DNA from: Vicinamibacterales bacterium
GTDB lineage: Bacteria > Acidobacteriota > Vicinamibacteria > Vicinamibacterales > UBA8438
Assembly (NCBI GenBank): GCA_029940535.1
Contig: JAPYUM010000025.1
Location: 1 to 51,431, forward strand
Direction: 5' to 3'
DNA length: 51,431 bases
Shown: one piece after another, positions 21,874-32,336 of the stretch
Position numbering within the stretch: position 1 is the first letter of the stretch
How the letters are laid out: every line of letters begins with the position of its first letter
The notes under the pieces: model-generated
The model's input: the letters and a program-made list of their open reading frames with translations, nothing else
The model's database searches: none
What the model was told of the DNA's origin: nothing
Made by a program: the position numbers and the translations under genes

Positions 21874-23637
21874 ATGGGTCTGTTTCCACAATCGTTCATT
21901 GATGACCTGAAGGCGCAGGTCGACATCGTGCAGGTGGTGCAGGACTACGTCCCCCTGAAGAGGTCCGGCTCGAGTTTCAAGGGGCTGTGTCCGTTCCACT
22001 CGGAGAAGACACCGTCGTTCCACGTCCATGGGGACAAGGGTTTCTTCCACTGTTTCGGCTGCGACGTCGGCGGTGACGTTCTCAAATTCGTGGAGCTCCA
22101 GGAGAAGCTCGGATTCCAAGACGCGGTCCGTCAACTGGCCCAACGTTTTGGCGTCCCGGTCCCGGAACCTGAAACGGAGCAGGACGCGGCGGCCGACGCC
22201 GAGCGAGAGGCGCTGCTCACCGTGCACGAAGCCGCGGCCGAGTTCTTCAAGGAGCGTTTGGCAGACAGCAGTGGCCGCCAAGCCCGGGAGCATCTCGATG
22301 CGCGCGGGGTCATGGAGGAGACCGCCGTTCGACTCGGGTTGGGATTCGCGCCGCCGAACGGCGACAGCCTCATCACCCATTTGCGGGGACGCAGCTACTC
22401 GGACGCGGTGCTCGTCCGTAGTGGTCTGGCTGCCGCGCGCGAGGGCCGACCGCTGGTCGACCGTTTCCGCAACCGTCTCATGATCCCGATCCCGCGTGAC
22501 ACCGGCTCGGTGGTCGCCTTCGGGGCGCGAGCGCTGCAGCAGGGCCAACAGCCGAAGTACTTGAATTCACCGGAAACCGCGATCTATTCAAAGTCTCGGA
22601 CCCTGTATGGCCTGCACCTGTCCAAGGCCGCCATCCGCAAGGCAGGCTACGCCGTTCTCGTCGAGGGCTACTTCGATCTGGCGCAGGCACTGCAGGCGGG
22701 GGTCACCACGGCGGTCGCGTCCTGTGGCACGGCTGTCAACGAACAGCAGCTGCGTTTGCTCAAGCGATTCGCATCAAAGGTGATTGTAAGCTTCGATCCG
22801 GACCCGGCTGGCGCCGCCGCCGCCGCGCGCTCAGGCGAGCTGCTGCTCGCGGGGGGCATGCAAGTCAACGTGGCGGTGCTGGACGAGGGCGAAGATCCCG
22901 ACACGTGTATCCGGACACACGGCGGAGCCTATTATGTGGAAAAACTACGCACTTCCCAGCCATATCTGGAATACTTGTTGGATCGGGAGGCGGCCGAGCG
23001 TGATCTGACCCGAGGCGACCACCGCCGGGAGTTCCTGAATCGCATGCTCCAGGTGGCGGCGCGGATCCCGGATGCGCCGTCCCGGGATCTCTTCGCCGAC
23101 CGGCTAGCGCACCAGGCCGGGGTGCTGGAAGACGTCGTCCGTACCGAGATTCGCAAAGCGGCAGTGGAACGCCGCACCACGTTCGACGACCCGCGGGTGG
23201 CGACCAGTCGGACGGTGAAAACGGCCGAAAAGGGGCTGGTCTGGGCGCTTGTGCGAGACACGCAGGCCGCCTTGGAGGCGATCGGGGCGCTCAGCGATGA
23301 GGACCTCGCGGGTTTGACGACGGCGCCGATCTTGAGCACGGCGCGCTCTCTGGTGGAGTGGCCGGCCGAAACCGTCCTCGACACGCTGCGCGAACGTCTC
23401 AGTAAAGAGGAGGCGGGTTGGATGGCGCGCGTCGGAGCGGCTGATCGCGCCGTCGCCACGGCCTCTGACTGTGGGAAGGCGCTGAGGCAGCTCGGTTGCG
23501 AGCGGCAACGCGCGATGTTGCAACACGAGATTGACCGGTGCCAGCATCTGGGCACACCGTCGGCGCTAGCCGAAATAGACCTGCTCTTGCAAAAGAAACA
23601 AGCACTGTTGACGAAGCTCGAATCACTGCGATCGTGA
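21874..23637 (+). CDS. dnaG: DNA primase DnaG
   Basis: Synthesises RNA primers at the replication fork. 587 residues. N-terminal zinc finger with Cys39, His42, Cys60 and Cys63 (LCPFHSEKTPSFHV, then FFHCFGCDVGGDVL). The catalytic core follows, with IPIPRDTGSVVAFGARAL and PKYLNSPETAIYSKS, then the Toprim domain with VLVEGYFDLAQAL (Glu near 262) and SFDPDPAG (Asp near 306 and 308). A C-terminal helicase-binding region is present but divergent. The gene sits 11 bp after mutS2 and about 70 bp before the rpoD start, as in the classic macromolecular synthesis arrangement dnaG-rpoD. Confidence 0.96.
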   Translation: MGLFPQSFIDDLKAQVDIVQVVQDYVPLKRSGSSFKGLCPFHSEKTPSFHVHGDKGFFHCFGCDVGGDVLKFVELQEKLGFQDAVRQLAQRFGVPVPEPETEQDAAADAEREALLTVHEAAAEFFKERLADSSGRQAREHLDARGVMEETAVRLGLGFAPPNGDSLITHLRGRSYSDAVLVRSGLAAAREGRPLVDRFRNRLMIPIPRDTGSVVAFGARALQQGQQPKYLNSPETAIYSKSRTLYGLHLSKAAIRKAGYAVLVEGYFDLAQALQAGVTTAVASCGTAVNEQQLRLLKRFASKVIVSFDPDPAGAAAAARSGELLLAGGMQVNVAVLDEGEDPDTCIRTHGGAYYVEKLRTSQPYLEYLLDREAAERDLTRGDHRREFLNRMLQVAARIPDAPSRDLFADRLAHQAGVLEDVVRTEIRKAAVERRTTFDDPRVATSRTVKTAEKGLVWALVRDTQAALEAIGALSDEDLAGLTTAPILSTARSLVEWPAETVLDTLRERLSKEEAGWMARVGAADRAVATASDCGKALRQLGCERQRAMLQHEIDRCQHLGTPSALAEIDLLLQKKQALLTKLESLRS

Positions 23638-23706
23638 CCACACGATGTGTCCGGCGCCGTCGGCCCACCACGGGTCCGGCGGGCGGTCCGCCGAGGAGGA
23701 ACGCTC

Positions 23707-25398
<1,692 letters not shown>

Positions 25399-25414
25399 AC
25401 TGACGAGGAGGGAG

Positions 25415-25431
25415 CATACCGGGGGGGTATG
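25415..25431 (+). other. Hairpin after rpoD
   Basis: CATACC and GGTATG separated by five G. It lies 17 bp after the rpoD stop and 67 bp before the tRNA, with no T-run, so it is not a standard intrinsic terminator. It could be a processing or mRNA-stability structure between rpoD and the tRNA. Confidence 0.35.
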
Positions 25432-25497
25432 GGACCGACGAGCAACGCCGCCAGCCGGGGCGGATCGGCGGTCAGAGACGTGAAATTGTGCTTAACC

Positions 25498-25570
25498 GGG
25501 CCCATAGCTCAGCGGTCAGAGCCGCCGGCTCATAACCGGTCGGTCCCAGGTTCGAATCCTGGTGGGCCCA
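25498..25570 (+). tRNA. tRNA with CAU anticodon (Met elongator or Ile2)
   Basis: Folds as a standard 73-nt cloverleaf. Acceptor stem GGGCCCA/TGGGCCC (7 bp), D arm GCTC-AGCGGTCA-GAGC, anticodon stem GCCGG/CCGGT with loop CTCATAA (anticodon CAT at 25531-25533), five-base variable loop, T arm CCAGG-TTCGAAT-CCTGG, discriminator A. CCA is not encoded (next bases CTACA). The anticodon fits elongator tRNA-Met or the tRNA-Ile whose C34 is changed to lysidine by TilS. The GC-rich acceptor resembles bacterial Ile2 forms, but I cannot decide from sequence alone. It is not an initiator, which normally has a mismatch at 1-72. Confidence 0.93.
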
Positions 25571-25736
25571 CTACATGATACGAGTCGAGATGGACATCGC
25601 ATACGCAGAGCGAATCGCGTTCCGGCCCCGCCAGCTACGCGGGCGCAAAGGAGCGCAACCAGCCGGCAGGTCGGCTTGCCGAATGGCTGACCTGCGTTCC
25701 CGGCCGGCGCGGTCGACAGTCGCCGGCTTACTCATA
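25571..25736 (+). other. Structured gene-free interval between tRNA and terminator
   Basis: 166 bp with no credible ORF. It contains a stem GCAGGTCGGC paired with GGCTGACCTGC (25675-25695, including one G-T pair) and a CCCGC/GCGGG hairpin (25627-25642) followed by GCGCAAAG. It ends at a strong terminator. It may simply be the 3' trailer of the tRNA transcript or a small RNA. I recognised no RNA family: it is not RNase P, SRP RNA or a complete c-di-GMP-I aptamer. Confidence 0.3.
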
Positions 25737-25762
25737 CCCCGCCAACCGGCGGGGTTTTTTTT
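25737..25762 (+). terminator. Strong Rho-independent terminator
   Basis: Seven-bp perfect stem CCCCGCC/GGCGGGG with AACC loop, followed by eight T. It ends transcription of the tRNA unit (and possibly rpoD) 47 bp before the zinc-ribbon gene. Confidence 0.92.
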
Positions 25763-25809
25763 GTTCGCGTCCCACCTCTGGGCCTGAACCTGTGGAGACC
25801 TGACTCACG

Positions 25810-26553
25810 ATGTTCCCAGACCTCGAACGGCTCATCCGACTGCAACAGCTCGACGCCGCGGCGTCCGAGGCGACGCGCGTCGTCGAAGCGATCCCCTCGC
25901 GCATCGAAGCCCTCGACGCTCAACTGACCGCCGGTGCGGCGGCGGTCGACGACGCCAATACCCGTCTGAGCGAGAAGAAAAGCGAGCGTGCAGCGGTCGA
26001 AAAGACACTGGCGGCGGTGCAAACACGACTGTCCAGATTCAGAGAGCAGCTCATGGCGGTCAAAACCAACAAGGAGTACACGGCGATGCAACATGAGATC
26101 GCCACCGCTGAAGCCGACGTGCAGGAGCGCGAAAACACCATCCTCGAACACATGTTGGAACTCGACGACCTCGCCGCCGCGGTGACAGCCGCCGACGTAG
26201 CGCTCGCGGGAAGTCGCGCGGACATCGAACGGACGAAAGCGGCCCTCCAGACCGAACGCGGCGAGCTGGAACGGGCGCTCGCCAGTACCGCCCGCAAACG
26301 GACCACACTGACCGAGACGATCGGCGCCCCGGCCCAGGCGCTCTTCGAGCGCATTTCCAAGCAGCGGCAGGGTATTGCAGTGGTAGAAGCGCGCGACGGA
26401 CTGTGCACGCTCTGCAACGTGCGTCTGCGTCCTCAGATTTTCAACCAGGTCCTCCTGAACACCGAGCTGATTCAGTGTGACAGTTGCAATCGAATCCTGT
26501 ACCACGGTCCCAACGCGAAGTCAGCGGCCGCCACGACGGTTGACGCACCCTAG
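25810..26553 (+). CDS. Coiled-coil protein with C-terminal C4 zinc ribbon (CdsZ/CT398 type)
   Basis: 247 residues. Residues about 1-180 form a long antiparallel coiled coil with heptad-like pattern, including the family stretch LMAVKTNKEYTAMQHEI. The C-terminus carries a four-cysteine zinc ribbon, Cys199 and Cys202 (CTLC) with Cys223 and Cys226 (CDSC), in the order CTLCNVRLRPQIFNQVL then ELIQCDSCNRILY. Proteins of this type are widespread in bacteria; proposed roles include chaperone-like or nucleic-acid-associated functions, but none is settled for this lineage. The ATG at 25810 is preceded by GGAGA. It is the first gene after a terminator, so it probably has its own promoter. An inverted repeat starts at the last base of its stop codon. 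Confidence 0.85.
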   Translation: MFPDLERLIRLQQLDAAASEATRVVEAIPSRIEALDAQLTAGAAAVDDANTRLSEKKSERAAVEKTLAAVQTRLSRFREQLMAVKTNKEYTAMQHEIATAEADVQERENTILEHMLELDDLAAAVTAADVALAGSRADIERTKAALQTERGELERALASTARKRTTLTETIGAPAQALFERISKQRQGIAVVEARDGLCTLCNVRLRPQIFNQVLLNTELIQCDSCNRILYHGPNAKSAAATTVDAP

Positions 26554-26584
26554 GACAGTGACCAGGTTATTCTGGTCAGTGTCC
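26553..26584. other. Hairpin at the stop codon of the zinc-ribbon gene
   Basis: Two 13-nt arms, GGACAGTGACCAG and CTGGTCAGTGTCC, with one mismatch and a 6-nt loop. The first G is the last base of the TAG stop. There is no T-run. The remainder of the gap to the next gene (26585-26836) shows nothing I can name. Confidence 0.6.
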
Positions 26585-26836
26585 TAAGCGGCCGTTATGC
26601 GGCATCGAACGGATGGAAACGGTGGTTCCCCCCCGGAACCGACGGTTGTCGGTCTCGATTCTTCCCACCGAAGCCCACCTACCGCTAGAACGCACGTAAC
26701 GAGTGTGTTTAGAACACGTTGACTGGTGTCCAGGTCGCGTTCTCGCGTCTGGCCACAGGATTGCACACCCGAGTGGTGCGGCCATCGACTTGGTTCAACA
26801 TGGGCCGCTCAACAGCACGATCACGAGGGCGCACAG

Positions 26837-27148
26837 ATGACTCAATTGGACGAACTGGTTGCGGTGAGAATCTTGCCGGCCGACCGCGGCGCACCCGCAG
26901 GGAAACTAGCTGACATCGAATTGCACTTCACGTCGGGAGCATTGGAGGGTCTCAAGCTGCTGGGATTCACGGTCTGGGAGGGGCGAGGCGAGCAGCGGCC
27001 CAGCGTGAGTCTGCCGGCCAAGCAGTACGTGGTCAACGGCGAGCGCCGAACCTTCACACTGCTCAGACCGATCGGCGAGACACAGACACCAGACGCCCTG
27101 CGCGCCGCGCTGCTGACCGCGTTCGCCAGCCAGCACCGCTCCGGGTGA
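26837..27148 (+). CDS. Small conserved-looking protein, possibly SpoVG-like
   Basis: 104 residues from the ATG at 26837 (MTQLDELVAVRILPADRG). The pattern of short beta strands, the central RPSVSLPAKQYVVNGERRTF and a C-terminal helix TPDALRAALLTAFA resembles the layout of SpoVG (strand-rich domain with FVAMPSK, then a helix IxxAVLxxY), an RNA/DNA-binding regulator. The similarity is weak and seen by eye only. An upstream GTG at 26726 adds unconserved Arg/His-rich sequence and was rejected. It stands alone between a hairpin-containing gap and convergent ftsZ, 30 bp away. Identity beyond this is unknown. Confidence 0.55.
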   Translation: MTQLDELVAVRILPADRGAPAGKLADIELHFTSGALEGLKLLGFTVWEGRGEQRPSVSLPAKQYVVNGERRTFTLLRPIGETQTPDALRAALLTAFASQHRSG

Positions 27149-27178
27149 CCGGTGTCCTGAATGTCCCGCCGGAGGCGT

Positions 27179-28471
27179 CTACTCCGCGCGCTGTCGCAGA
27201 AACGCGGGCACATCGAATTCTGACGTCTCGCCGCCGTCGAGGTCGAGTAGCGTATCACCGGCATGGTCAGCCCCAACCGGCTCGGGTATCGGCAACTCGA
27301 TCAGCGGACGACGGGACACCGTGAACCGGCCGCCGCCTCCCGGGGCCTGCTCCTGAGGCTCTTCCTGTTGCCAGGACGCATATCGCTGGAGGTCGACCGG
27401 TGTTTTCGCCGTAGCACGCTCCGCCCCCGGCTCGGCCCCTTCACGGTCGAACCCGGTCGCGATGACCGTAATCTTGACCTGGCCGTCCATGGCCGGGTCG
27501 ACGACGGCACCGAAGATGATGTTGGCGTCCTCGTGGGCCGCGGCGTGGATGATAGTGGTCGCCTCGCTGACTTCGATCAGCGAGAGGTCGGAGCCACCGG
27601 TGACATTGATGATGACACCGCGGGCGCCATCGACGGAGGCATCCTCAAGTAGCGGGCTCGAGATGGCCTGCGTCGCCGCGTCGACGGCCTTGGTGCCTCC
27701 GAACCCGACCCCCGTGCCCATGATGGCCAGCCCCATGCCAGACATGATGGTTCTGACGTCGGCGAAATCGAGATTGATCAGTCCGGGAACCAGTATGAGG
27801 TCCGAGATACCCTGAATAGCCTGCCGCAGGACATCGTCGGCCAACTCAAATGCGTCCGATAGCGTGGTTGACCGGTCCGTCATGGCCAATAGCCGTTCGT
27901 TCGGGATCGTGATGACCGTATCGACCGCCTCACGCAACTCCTCGAGCCCGCGCTCGGCCTGTTTGGTGCGGCGCCGTCCCTCGAACACAAACGGCTTGGT
28001 CACAACCGCCACCGTGAGCGCGCCAAGCTCGCTGGCGAGGTTGGCGATGACCGGCGCCGCGCCAGTGCCAGTCCCCCCACCCAGACCGGTGGTGACGAAC
28101 ACCATGTCGGCGCCGTCAAGCGCAGAGATGATCTGGTCGGTATCTTCGAGCGCCGCCTCCCGACCGATGCTCGGGTCGGCGCCGGCTCCGAGTCCCTTGG
28201 TGAGCTTTCCACCAAGTTGAAGACACAACGGCGCCGCACAGTGACTCAGGGCCTGGGCGTCGGTATTCGCGACGATGTACTCGACCCCATCGAGGCCGGA
28301 GCGCACCATCCGATTGACGGCGTTGCTGCCACCGCCCCCGACGCCCACGACCTTGATGCGAGCACCCATATGCCCAGCGTCCTCGATCGTCAATCTGGGA
28401 TTAGGGTGAGGTTCAGTGGCGAGACGCACTCGCGGGTCATCGGCTCGGTCAGTCAACGCTGAAGGCTCCAT
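27179..28471 (-). CDS. ftsZ: Cell division protein FtsZ
   Basis: Tubulin-like GTPase that forms the Z ring. 430 residues. The N-terminal extension of about 35 residues is followed by [18 protein letters not shown], the tubulin signature [13 protein letters not shown] (GGGTGTG at 131-137), the T7 loop [12 protein letters not shown] and the helical C-terminal domain. A proline/glutamine-rich linker leads to the conserved C-terminal peptide DVPAFLRQ, which binds FtsA and ZipA-like partners. The ATG at 28471 has an excellent Shine-Dalgarno (AAGGAGG, 6 bp upstream). Last gene of the dcw cluster, 60 bp after ftsA. Confidence 0.98.
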   Translation of the reverse strand: MEPSALTDRADDPRVRLATEPHPNPRLTIEDAGHMGARIKVVGVGGGGSNAVNRMVRSGLDGVEYIVANTDAQALSHCAAPLCLQLGGKLTKGLGAGADPSIGREAALEDTDQIISALDGADMVFVTTGLGGGTGTGAAPVIANLASELGALTVAVVTKPFVFEGRRRTKQAERGLEELREAVDTVITIPNERLLAMTDRSTTLSDAFELADDVLRQAIQGISDLILVPGLINLDFADVRTIMSGMGLAIMGTGVGFGGTKAVDAATQAISSPLLEDASVDGARGVIINVTGGSDLSLIEVSEATTIIHAAAHEDANIIFGAVVDPAMDGQVKITVIATGFDREGAEPGAERATAKTPVDLQRYASWQQEEPQEQAPGGGGRFTVSRRPLIELPIPEPVGADHAGDTLLDLDGGETSEFDVPAFLRQRAE

Positions 28472-28531
28472 CTACCCTCCTTGTTCGATCCATGGCACAG
28501 TGCGCTAGCTCCCGGTCACATGGGAACCGAC

Positions 28532-29770
28532 TCAGAAGAAATCCTTAAACAACCCACGAAACCGTCCGGCCAGACTGCCCAGGGCGCCCGCCCCAACCAG
28601 CCGCCGGTCAGGCTCCTGTAACTGCTTGCGGTTGGCGTACTTCACCAGCCCCACCCCCGTCGCGAACGACGGACTGTTCACATGGTCGGTGAGCCCGCCG
28701 ACATCGACCGGGCACCCACGTCGTATTGGCAAGTCGAAGATCTGCTCGGCGATCTCCGCCATCCCGTCCAGCAGCGCGCCGCCGCCGCACAGCACGATGC
28801 CCGAGTGCAGTGAGCGCTCGTAGCCCGAGCGTCGGATTTCATCCCAGAGCGCGTGGAAAATCTCTTCGGCCCGTGGCTGGAGGATCTCAGACAGAATGCG
28901 GCGTGACATGACTCGAGGCTGGCGGCCGCCGACGCTGGCCACCTCGATCGTTTCGTCCTCACCTACCAGAGAGGACAACGCGCATCCGCTGCGTCGCTTG
29001 GTCTTTTCCGCGTCGGGAATCGGGGTGCGCAGCCCGACTGCGATGTCGTTGGTAAAGTGGTCACCGCCCATGGTGACGACCCCGGTGTGCCAGAGGCTGC
29101 CCCGTTCGAAAATCGCCAAGTCCGTCGTACCGCCGCCGATATCGACCAGCGCAACCCCCAACTCCCGTTCGTCGGCGGTCAGTACCGACTCGCTGGCCGC
29201 CAGTTGCTCAATGACCGTGTCGACGACAGCAACCCCAGCGCGGTTCACACACGCCACGATGTTCTGGGTGGACGACGTACTGCCGGTCACGACGTGCACG
29301 TTGACCTCGAGACGCGTCCCGGTCATGCCGACCGGCGCGCCGATGCCGTCCTGGTCGTCGACGACGAAGTCCTGGGGCAGGACATGCAGAATCTCGCGGC
29401 CGGTGGGCAATGCCACACCTTTGGCCGCGTCAATGGCCCGTCGGACGTCTTCTCGCGTGATCTCCCGGTTATTCCCAGCCACGGCCACCACGCCTCGACT
29501 GTTGAACGCCTTCAGATGCGCCCCCGACAAGCCCAGGTGAACGGAGTCGATCTCGACTCCGGCCGTCAGTTCCGCCTCCGCGATCGCCTTCTTGATCGAT
29601 TCCACGGCGGCCTCCAGGTTCACCACGACGCCGCGACGGATTCCTTGGGCCTCGGCGACCCCGATACCAATGATGTCTAGCCCCCCGTCCTCAGTGGCTT
29701 CGGCCACAATGGCCGCCATTTTGGAGGTGCCCACATCAAGACTGACGAGATAGTGTTCCTTACGTCCCAC
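28532..29770 (-). CDS. ftsA: Cell division protein FtsA
   Basis: Actin-like ATPase that tethers FtsZ to the membrane. 412 residues from a GTG at 29770. GTG is preceded by CGGAGGA and gives GRKEHYLVSLDVGTSKMAAI. An ATG at 29812 would add 14 residues. Visible: phosphate-1 loop SLDVGTSK, the 1C domain (HLGLSGAHLKAFNSRGVV), phosphate-2 VALVDIGGGTTDLA, and GIVLCGGGALLDGM. The C-terminal amphipathic membrane-targeting helix is probably AGRFRGLFKDFF. A 218-bp non-coding gap separates it from ftsQ, large for this cluster, and may hold a promoter for ftsA-ftsZ; I saw no clear consensus there. Confidence 0.95.
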   Translation of the reverse strand: MGRKEHYLVSLDVGTSKMAAIVAEATEDGGLDIIGIGVAEAQGIRRGVVVNLEAAVESIKKAIAEAELTAGVEIDSVHLGLSGAHLKAFNSRGVVAVAGNNREITREDVRRAIDAAKGVALPTGREILHVLPQDFVVDDQDGIGAPVGMTGTRLEVNVHVVTGSTSSTQNIVACVNRAGVAVVDTVIEQLAASESVLTADERELGVALVDIGGGTTDLAIFERGSLWHTGVVTMGGDHFTNDIAVGLRTPIPDAEKTKRRSGCALSSLVGEDETIEVASVGGRQPRVMSRRILSEILQPRAEEIFHALWDEIRRSGYERSLHSGIVLCGGGALLDGMAEIAEQIFDLPIRRGCPVDVGGLTDHVNSPSFATGVGLVKYANRKQLQEPDRRLVGAGALGSLAGRFRGLFKDFF

Positions 29771-29988
29771 GCGTCCTCCGTCCGCGGCGATGCGCCGCCA
29801 CGTCCCGCTCAATCCGATGCCAGGTCCGAGTCATGAAGACACGGCTCCGGTGTGCCGTGTCCGACGTTCGATACACACCACGGCCTCTCACCTGCGTGCC
29901 TCGGACGGGACGACCGATGTGCTCTCTCGTCGCGTCTGGCCGGCCGGGCGTCTGGCCCGGGACTTGGTCTGCGAATTGCGAATACATG

Positions 29989-30846
29989 TCACTCGTTGAC
30001 GTCCGGTGCCCGAACCGCGTGCTCGAATCGCTCTGGGTCCGCCCCTCGGGACTCACCGGCTGGTCCCACGTATACGCGCTGGCCGAAACGCAGATCGACG
30101 TAGTCGATATTCGGCACCCGCTCCCGTAGCGTCGGTCCGAGTTCGGCGTACGACCGCAACCGCTCGAGAAATTGGTCGCCCCCCAGATGCAGCAAGGCCG
30201 GGTCGTCGTTCAGCAGCACCACGGCGTCGTAGGGATCGGATACGTCAATTTCCGAGATCGAATCGAGTATGTCCGGCCGCGCGGAGAGCTGACGCAGCAA
30301 ACGAGCCGCGAGCGCCATGCGACTCGTATCGACCGTGCGTCCATCGGGTCCACGTAGCGCCAATCCCTCGACGATGGGTAGGTCAAATCTGGCAAAACGC
30401 GGCCCATACTCGTCGATGACCGTCCCGTTGTCCTCGACGAGATAGAGCCGCTCGCCCAGACGCGCGAGCGCCACCGGGGCGCGCTCCGTCACCTGCACTT
30501 CGATCGTCGACGGCAGAATGCGCCGGAGAGTCCCGTCGCGTAGCCAGGGCGACGCCACCAGCCGCCCGCGGTGTAGTTCGAGGTCGACCGTCAAGATGTT
30601 CTCGTCGCGAAGGCCGGCCACGAGCGCCAGCACTTCACCCTCGGACAACTGGTCGATCCCACGAACCACGATGGCATCGATCGACAGGAACGATGCAACC
30701 GTGGCCTGATAACCCCCGAAGGCCACCCCGGCCGCGACGCTCATACCCCGCGCGATGCGCCACCACCGCCGGACGGCGCGCCTGGGCCGTCGGGTCGGAT
30801 GCTGTGACCGCCGGAAGCGTTTGTCCGTCTGGGTATGGACGGTCAT
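29989..30846 (-). CDS. ftsQ: Cell division protein FtsQ (DivIB)
   Basis: Bitopic divisome protein of 285 residues. Basic cytoplasmic N-terminus (residues 1-33, rich in Arg), one transmembrane segment at about 34-52, then a POTRA domain (FLSIDAIVVRGIDQLSEGEV, then ILTVDLELHRGRLVASPWLR and LPSTIEVQVTERAPVALARL) and the FtsQ beta domain. It recruits FtsL/FtsB and FtsW/FtsI. It overlaps the 3' end of murC by 4 bp (ATGA). In many bacteria murB and ddl lie between murC and ftsQ; here they are absent. Confidence 0.92.
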   Translation of the reverse strand: MTVHTQTDKRFRRSQHPTRRPRRAVRRWWRIARGMSVAAGVAFGGYQATVASFLSIDAIVVRGIDQLSEGEVLALVAGLRDENILTVDLELHRGRLVASPWLRDGTLRRILPSTIEVQVTERAPVALARLGERLYLVEDNGTVIDEYGPRFARFDLPIVEGLALRGPDGRTVDTSRMALAARLLRQLSARPDILDSISEIDVSDPYDAVVLLNDDPALLHLGGDQFLERLRSYAELGPTLRERVPNIDYVDLRFGQRVYVGPAGESRGADPERFEHAVRAPDVNE

Positions 30847-32336
30847 GCGGTCTCCGGGCTCCCAACCTCGGCCAGCGGTGGTGGGGCCTGACGAAGGGCT
30901 GACACCAGCCGGTCCCCCAGGCCACCGATCGACCCCGCCCCCAGTGTCAGCACGAGATCCCCGGCCCGGACGAGCCGGGTCAGTAGCGGCACCGCTTCGG
31001 CCAGGGTTGCTACGCAGTGAACAGGATCCGCGCTGATCTCGCGCAGAACCTCGGCCAGGCGCTCAGCCGTGACCCCTGGGACAGGTTCCTCTCCGGCCGG
31101 AAAGATCGCTGTGATCACCACGATATCGGCGACCGCGAGCGCCCGTGCGAAGTCCCGAAGCAGCCGAGACGTCCGCGAATACCGGTGGGGCTGGAACACC
31201 GCGATGAGACGGCGCGGACCTTGCGCACGAGCGGTCGCTATTACCGCCGCAATCTCGGTCGGGTGGTGCCCGTAGTCGTCGACCACGCGAACCCCACCGG
31301 TCTCCCCCTTCAGTTGGAACCGACGGTCGATGCCGGTAAACGCGGCTAACGCGGTCGCCACCTGATGCGGTTCGAGCCCCACCTCCAGGCCGACGGCGAA
31401 CGCGGCCAGCGCGTTGAGGAGGTTGTGCCGACCGGCCACCGCGACCGTCAGTGGCGTGACCCGGACGTTCCCGTCACGAGTGTCGCGCACCTGACAACGA
31501 GAGCCGGTCGCGGCGCAGACAACATCGTCGCCCATGATGTCGGCGTCGACCTCCAGACCGTAGGTCACCACGCGCCGGTCGACCCGGGCACGCAATCCGG
31601 CCAGCGCGGGGTCGTCGGCGCAGAGCACAACCGCCCCGGTCGGAATGACGCGGTTGACAAAGTCGACGATGGTGTTCGAAAGCTCGTCAAAGGTGCCGTA
31701 GTGGTCGAGGTGCTCCTCTTCGAGATTTGTGACGACGGCAACATGGGGCGTCAACTCCAGCAATGAACGCTCGCTCTCGTCCGCCTCTACGACGAAGTGG
31801 CGTCCCTGCCCGACGCGAGCGTTGCTGCCGAATGCCCCAACCCGCGCCCCAATCAGAGCGGACGGGTCACGTCCACACTCGGCGAGCATCACGGCCACCA
31901 TCGAGGATGTGGTGCTCTTGCCGTGGGTCCCGGTGACGGCGATGGTGGACCGGGACCGGGTGAGGCCAGCCAGCATCGCGCCGCGGCACAGCACTGGCAG
32001 CCGGCGACGACGCGCCTCACGAAGCTCCGGGTTCTCGTGAGGAATGGCGGCCGAGACCACGACCGCGTCCGCGTGACCGACCCAACGCGCGTCATGCCCG
32101 GTGTGCACTTCGACTCCACGCTCAGACAGACTCATCGTCGCCTCTGACGCCGCCAGGTCGGAACCAGTGACCTCGTATCCGAGCGCGCTCATCATCACGG
32201 CGATACCACTCATTCCGACGCCACCCACACCCACGAAGTGCACCCGGCGCACGTTCGGAGGCAGGCCGTGTTCTTCCGGTCGCGCCATCGACTGACCAGG
32301 GTCCATACCAGCTCTGGTCGTCCTGTCGATCACCAC
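30843..32336 (-). CDS. murC: UDP-N-acetylmuramate--L-alanine ligase MurC
   Basis: Adds L-Ala to UDP-MurNAc in peptidoglycan synthesis. Rossmann N-domain VHFVGVGGVGMSGIA, ATP loop AVTGTHGKSTTSSM, then ADESERSLL, NLEEEHLDHYG, the C-terminal DDYGHHPTEI and FQPHRYSRT. All catalytic stretches are intact. The start is uncertain. A GTG at 32336 overlaps murG by 7 bp, while ATGs at 32306 (MDPGQS) and 32288 (MARPEEHG) give lengths closer to the family; none has a strong Shine-Dalgarno. The full frame is listed (497 residues). Confidence 0.96.
   Translation of the reverse strand: MVIDRTTRAGMDPGQSMARPEEHGLPPNVRRVHFVGVGGVGMSGIAVMMSALGYEVTGSDLAASEATMSLSERGVEVHTGHDARWVGHADAVVVSAAIPHENPELREARRRRLPVLCRGAMLAGLTRSRSTIAVTGTHGKSTTSSMVAVMLAECGRDPSALIGARVGAFGSNARVGQGRHFVVEADESERSLLELTPHVAVVTNLEEEHLDHYGTFDELSNTIVDFVNRVIPTGAVVLCADDPALAGLRARVDRRVVTYGLEVDADIMGDDVVCAATGSRCQVRDTRDGNVRVTPLTVAVAGRHNLLNALAAFAVGLEVGLEPHQVATALAAFTGIDRRFQLKGETGGVRVVDDYGHHPTEIAAVIATARAQGPRRLIAVFQPHRYSRTSRLLRDFARALAVADIVVITAIFPAGEEPVPGVTAERLAEVLREISADPVHCVATLAEAVPLLTRLVRAGDLVLTLGAGSIGGLGDRLVSALRQAPPPLAEVGSPETA

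Noticed and set aside
25600-25700. c-di-GMP-I (GEMM) riboswitch upstream of the zinc-ribbon gene
   Set aside because: GCGCAAAG and TTGCCGAA look right, but the 5' GGCAAAC half of the closing helix is absent, so the aptamer cannot form.
26554-26836. RNase P RNA (rnpB), which in some bacteria lies near a zinc-ribbon coiled-coil gene
   Set aside because: The conserved GAGGAAAGTC and ACAGAA segments are missing in this gap and in 25571-25736.
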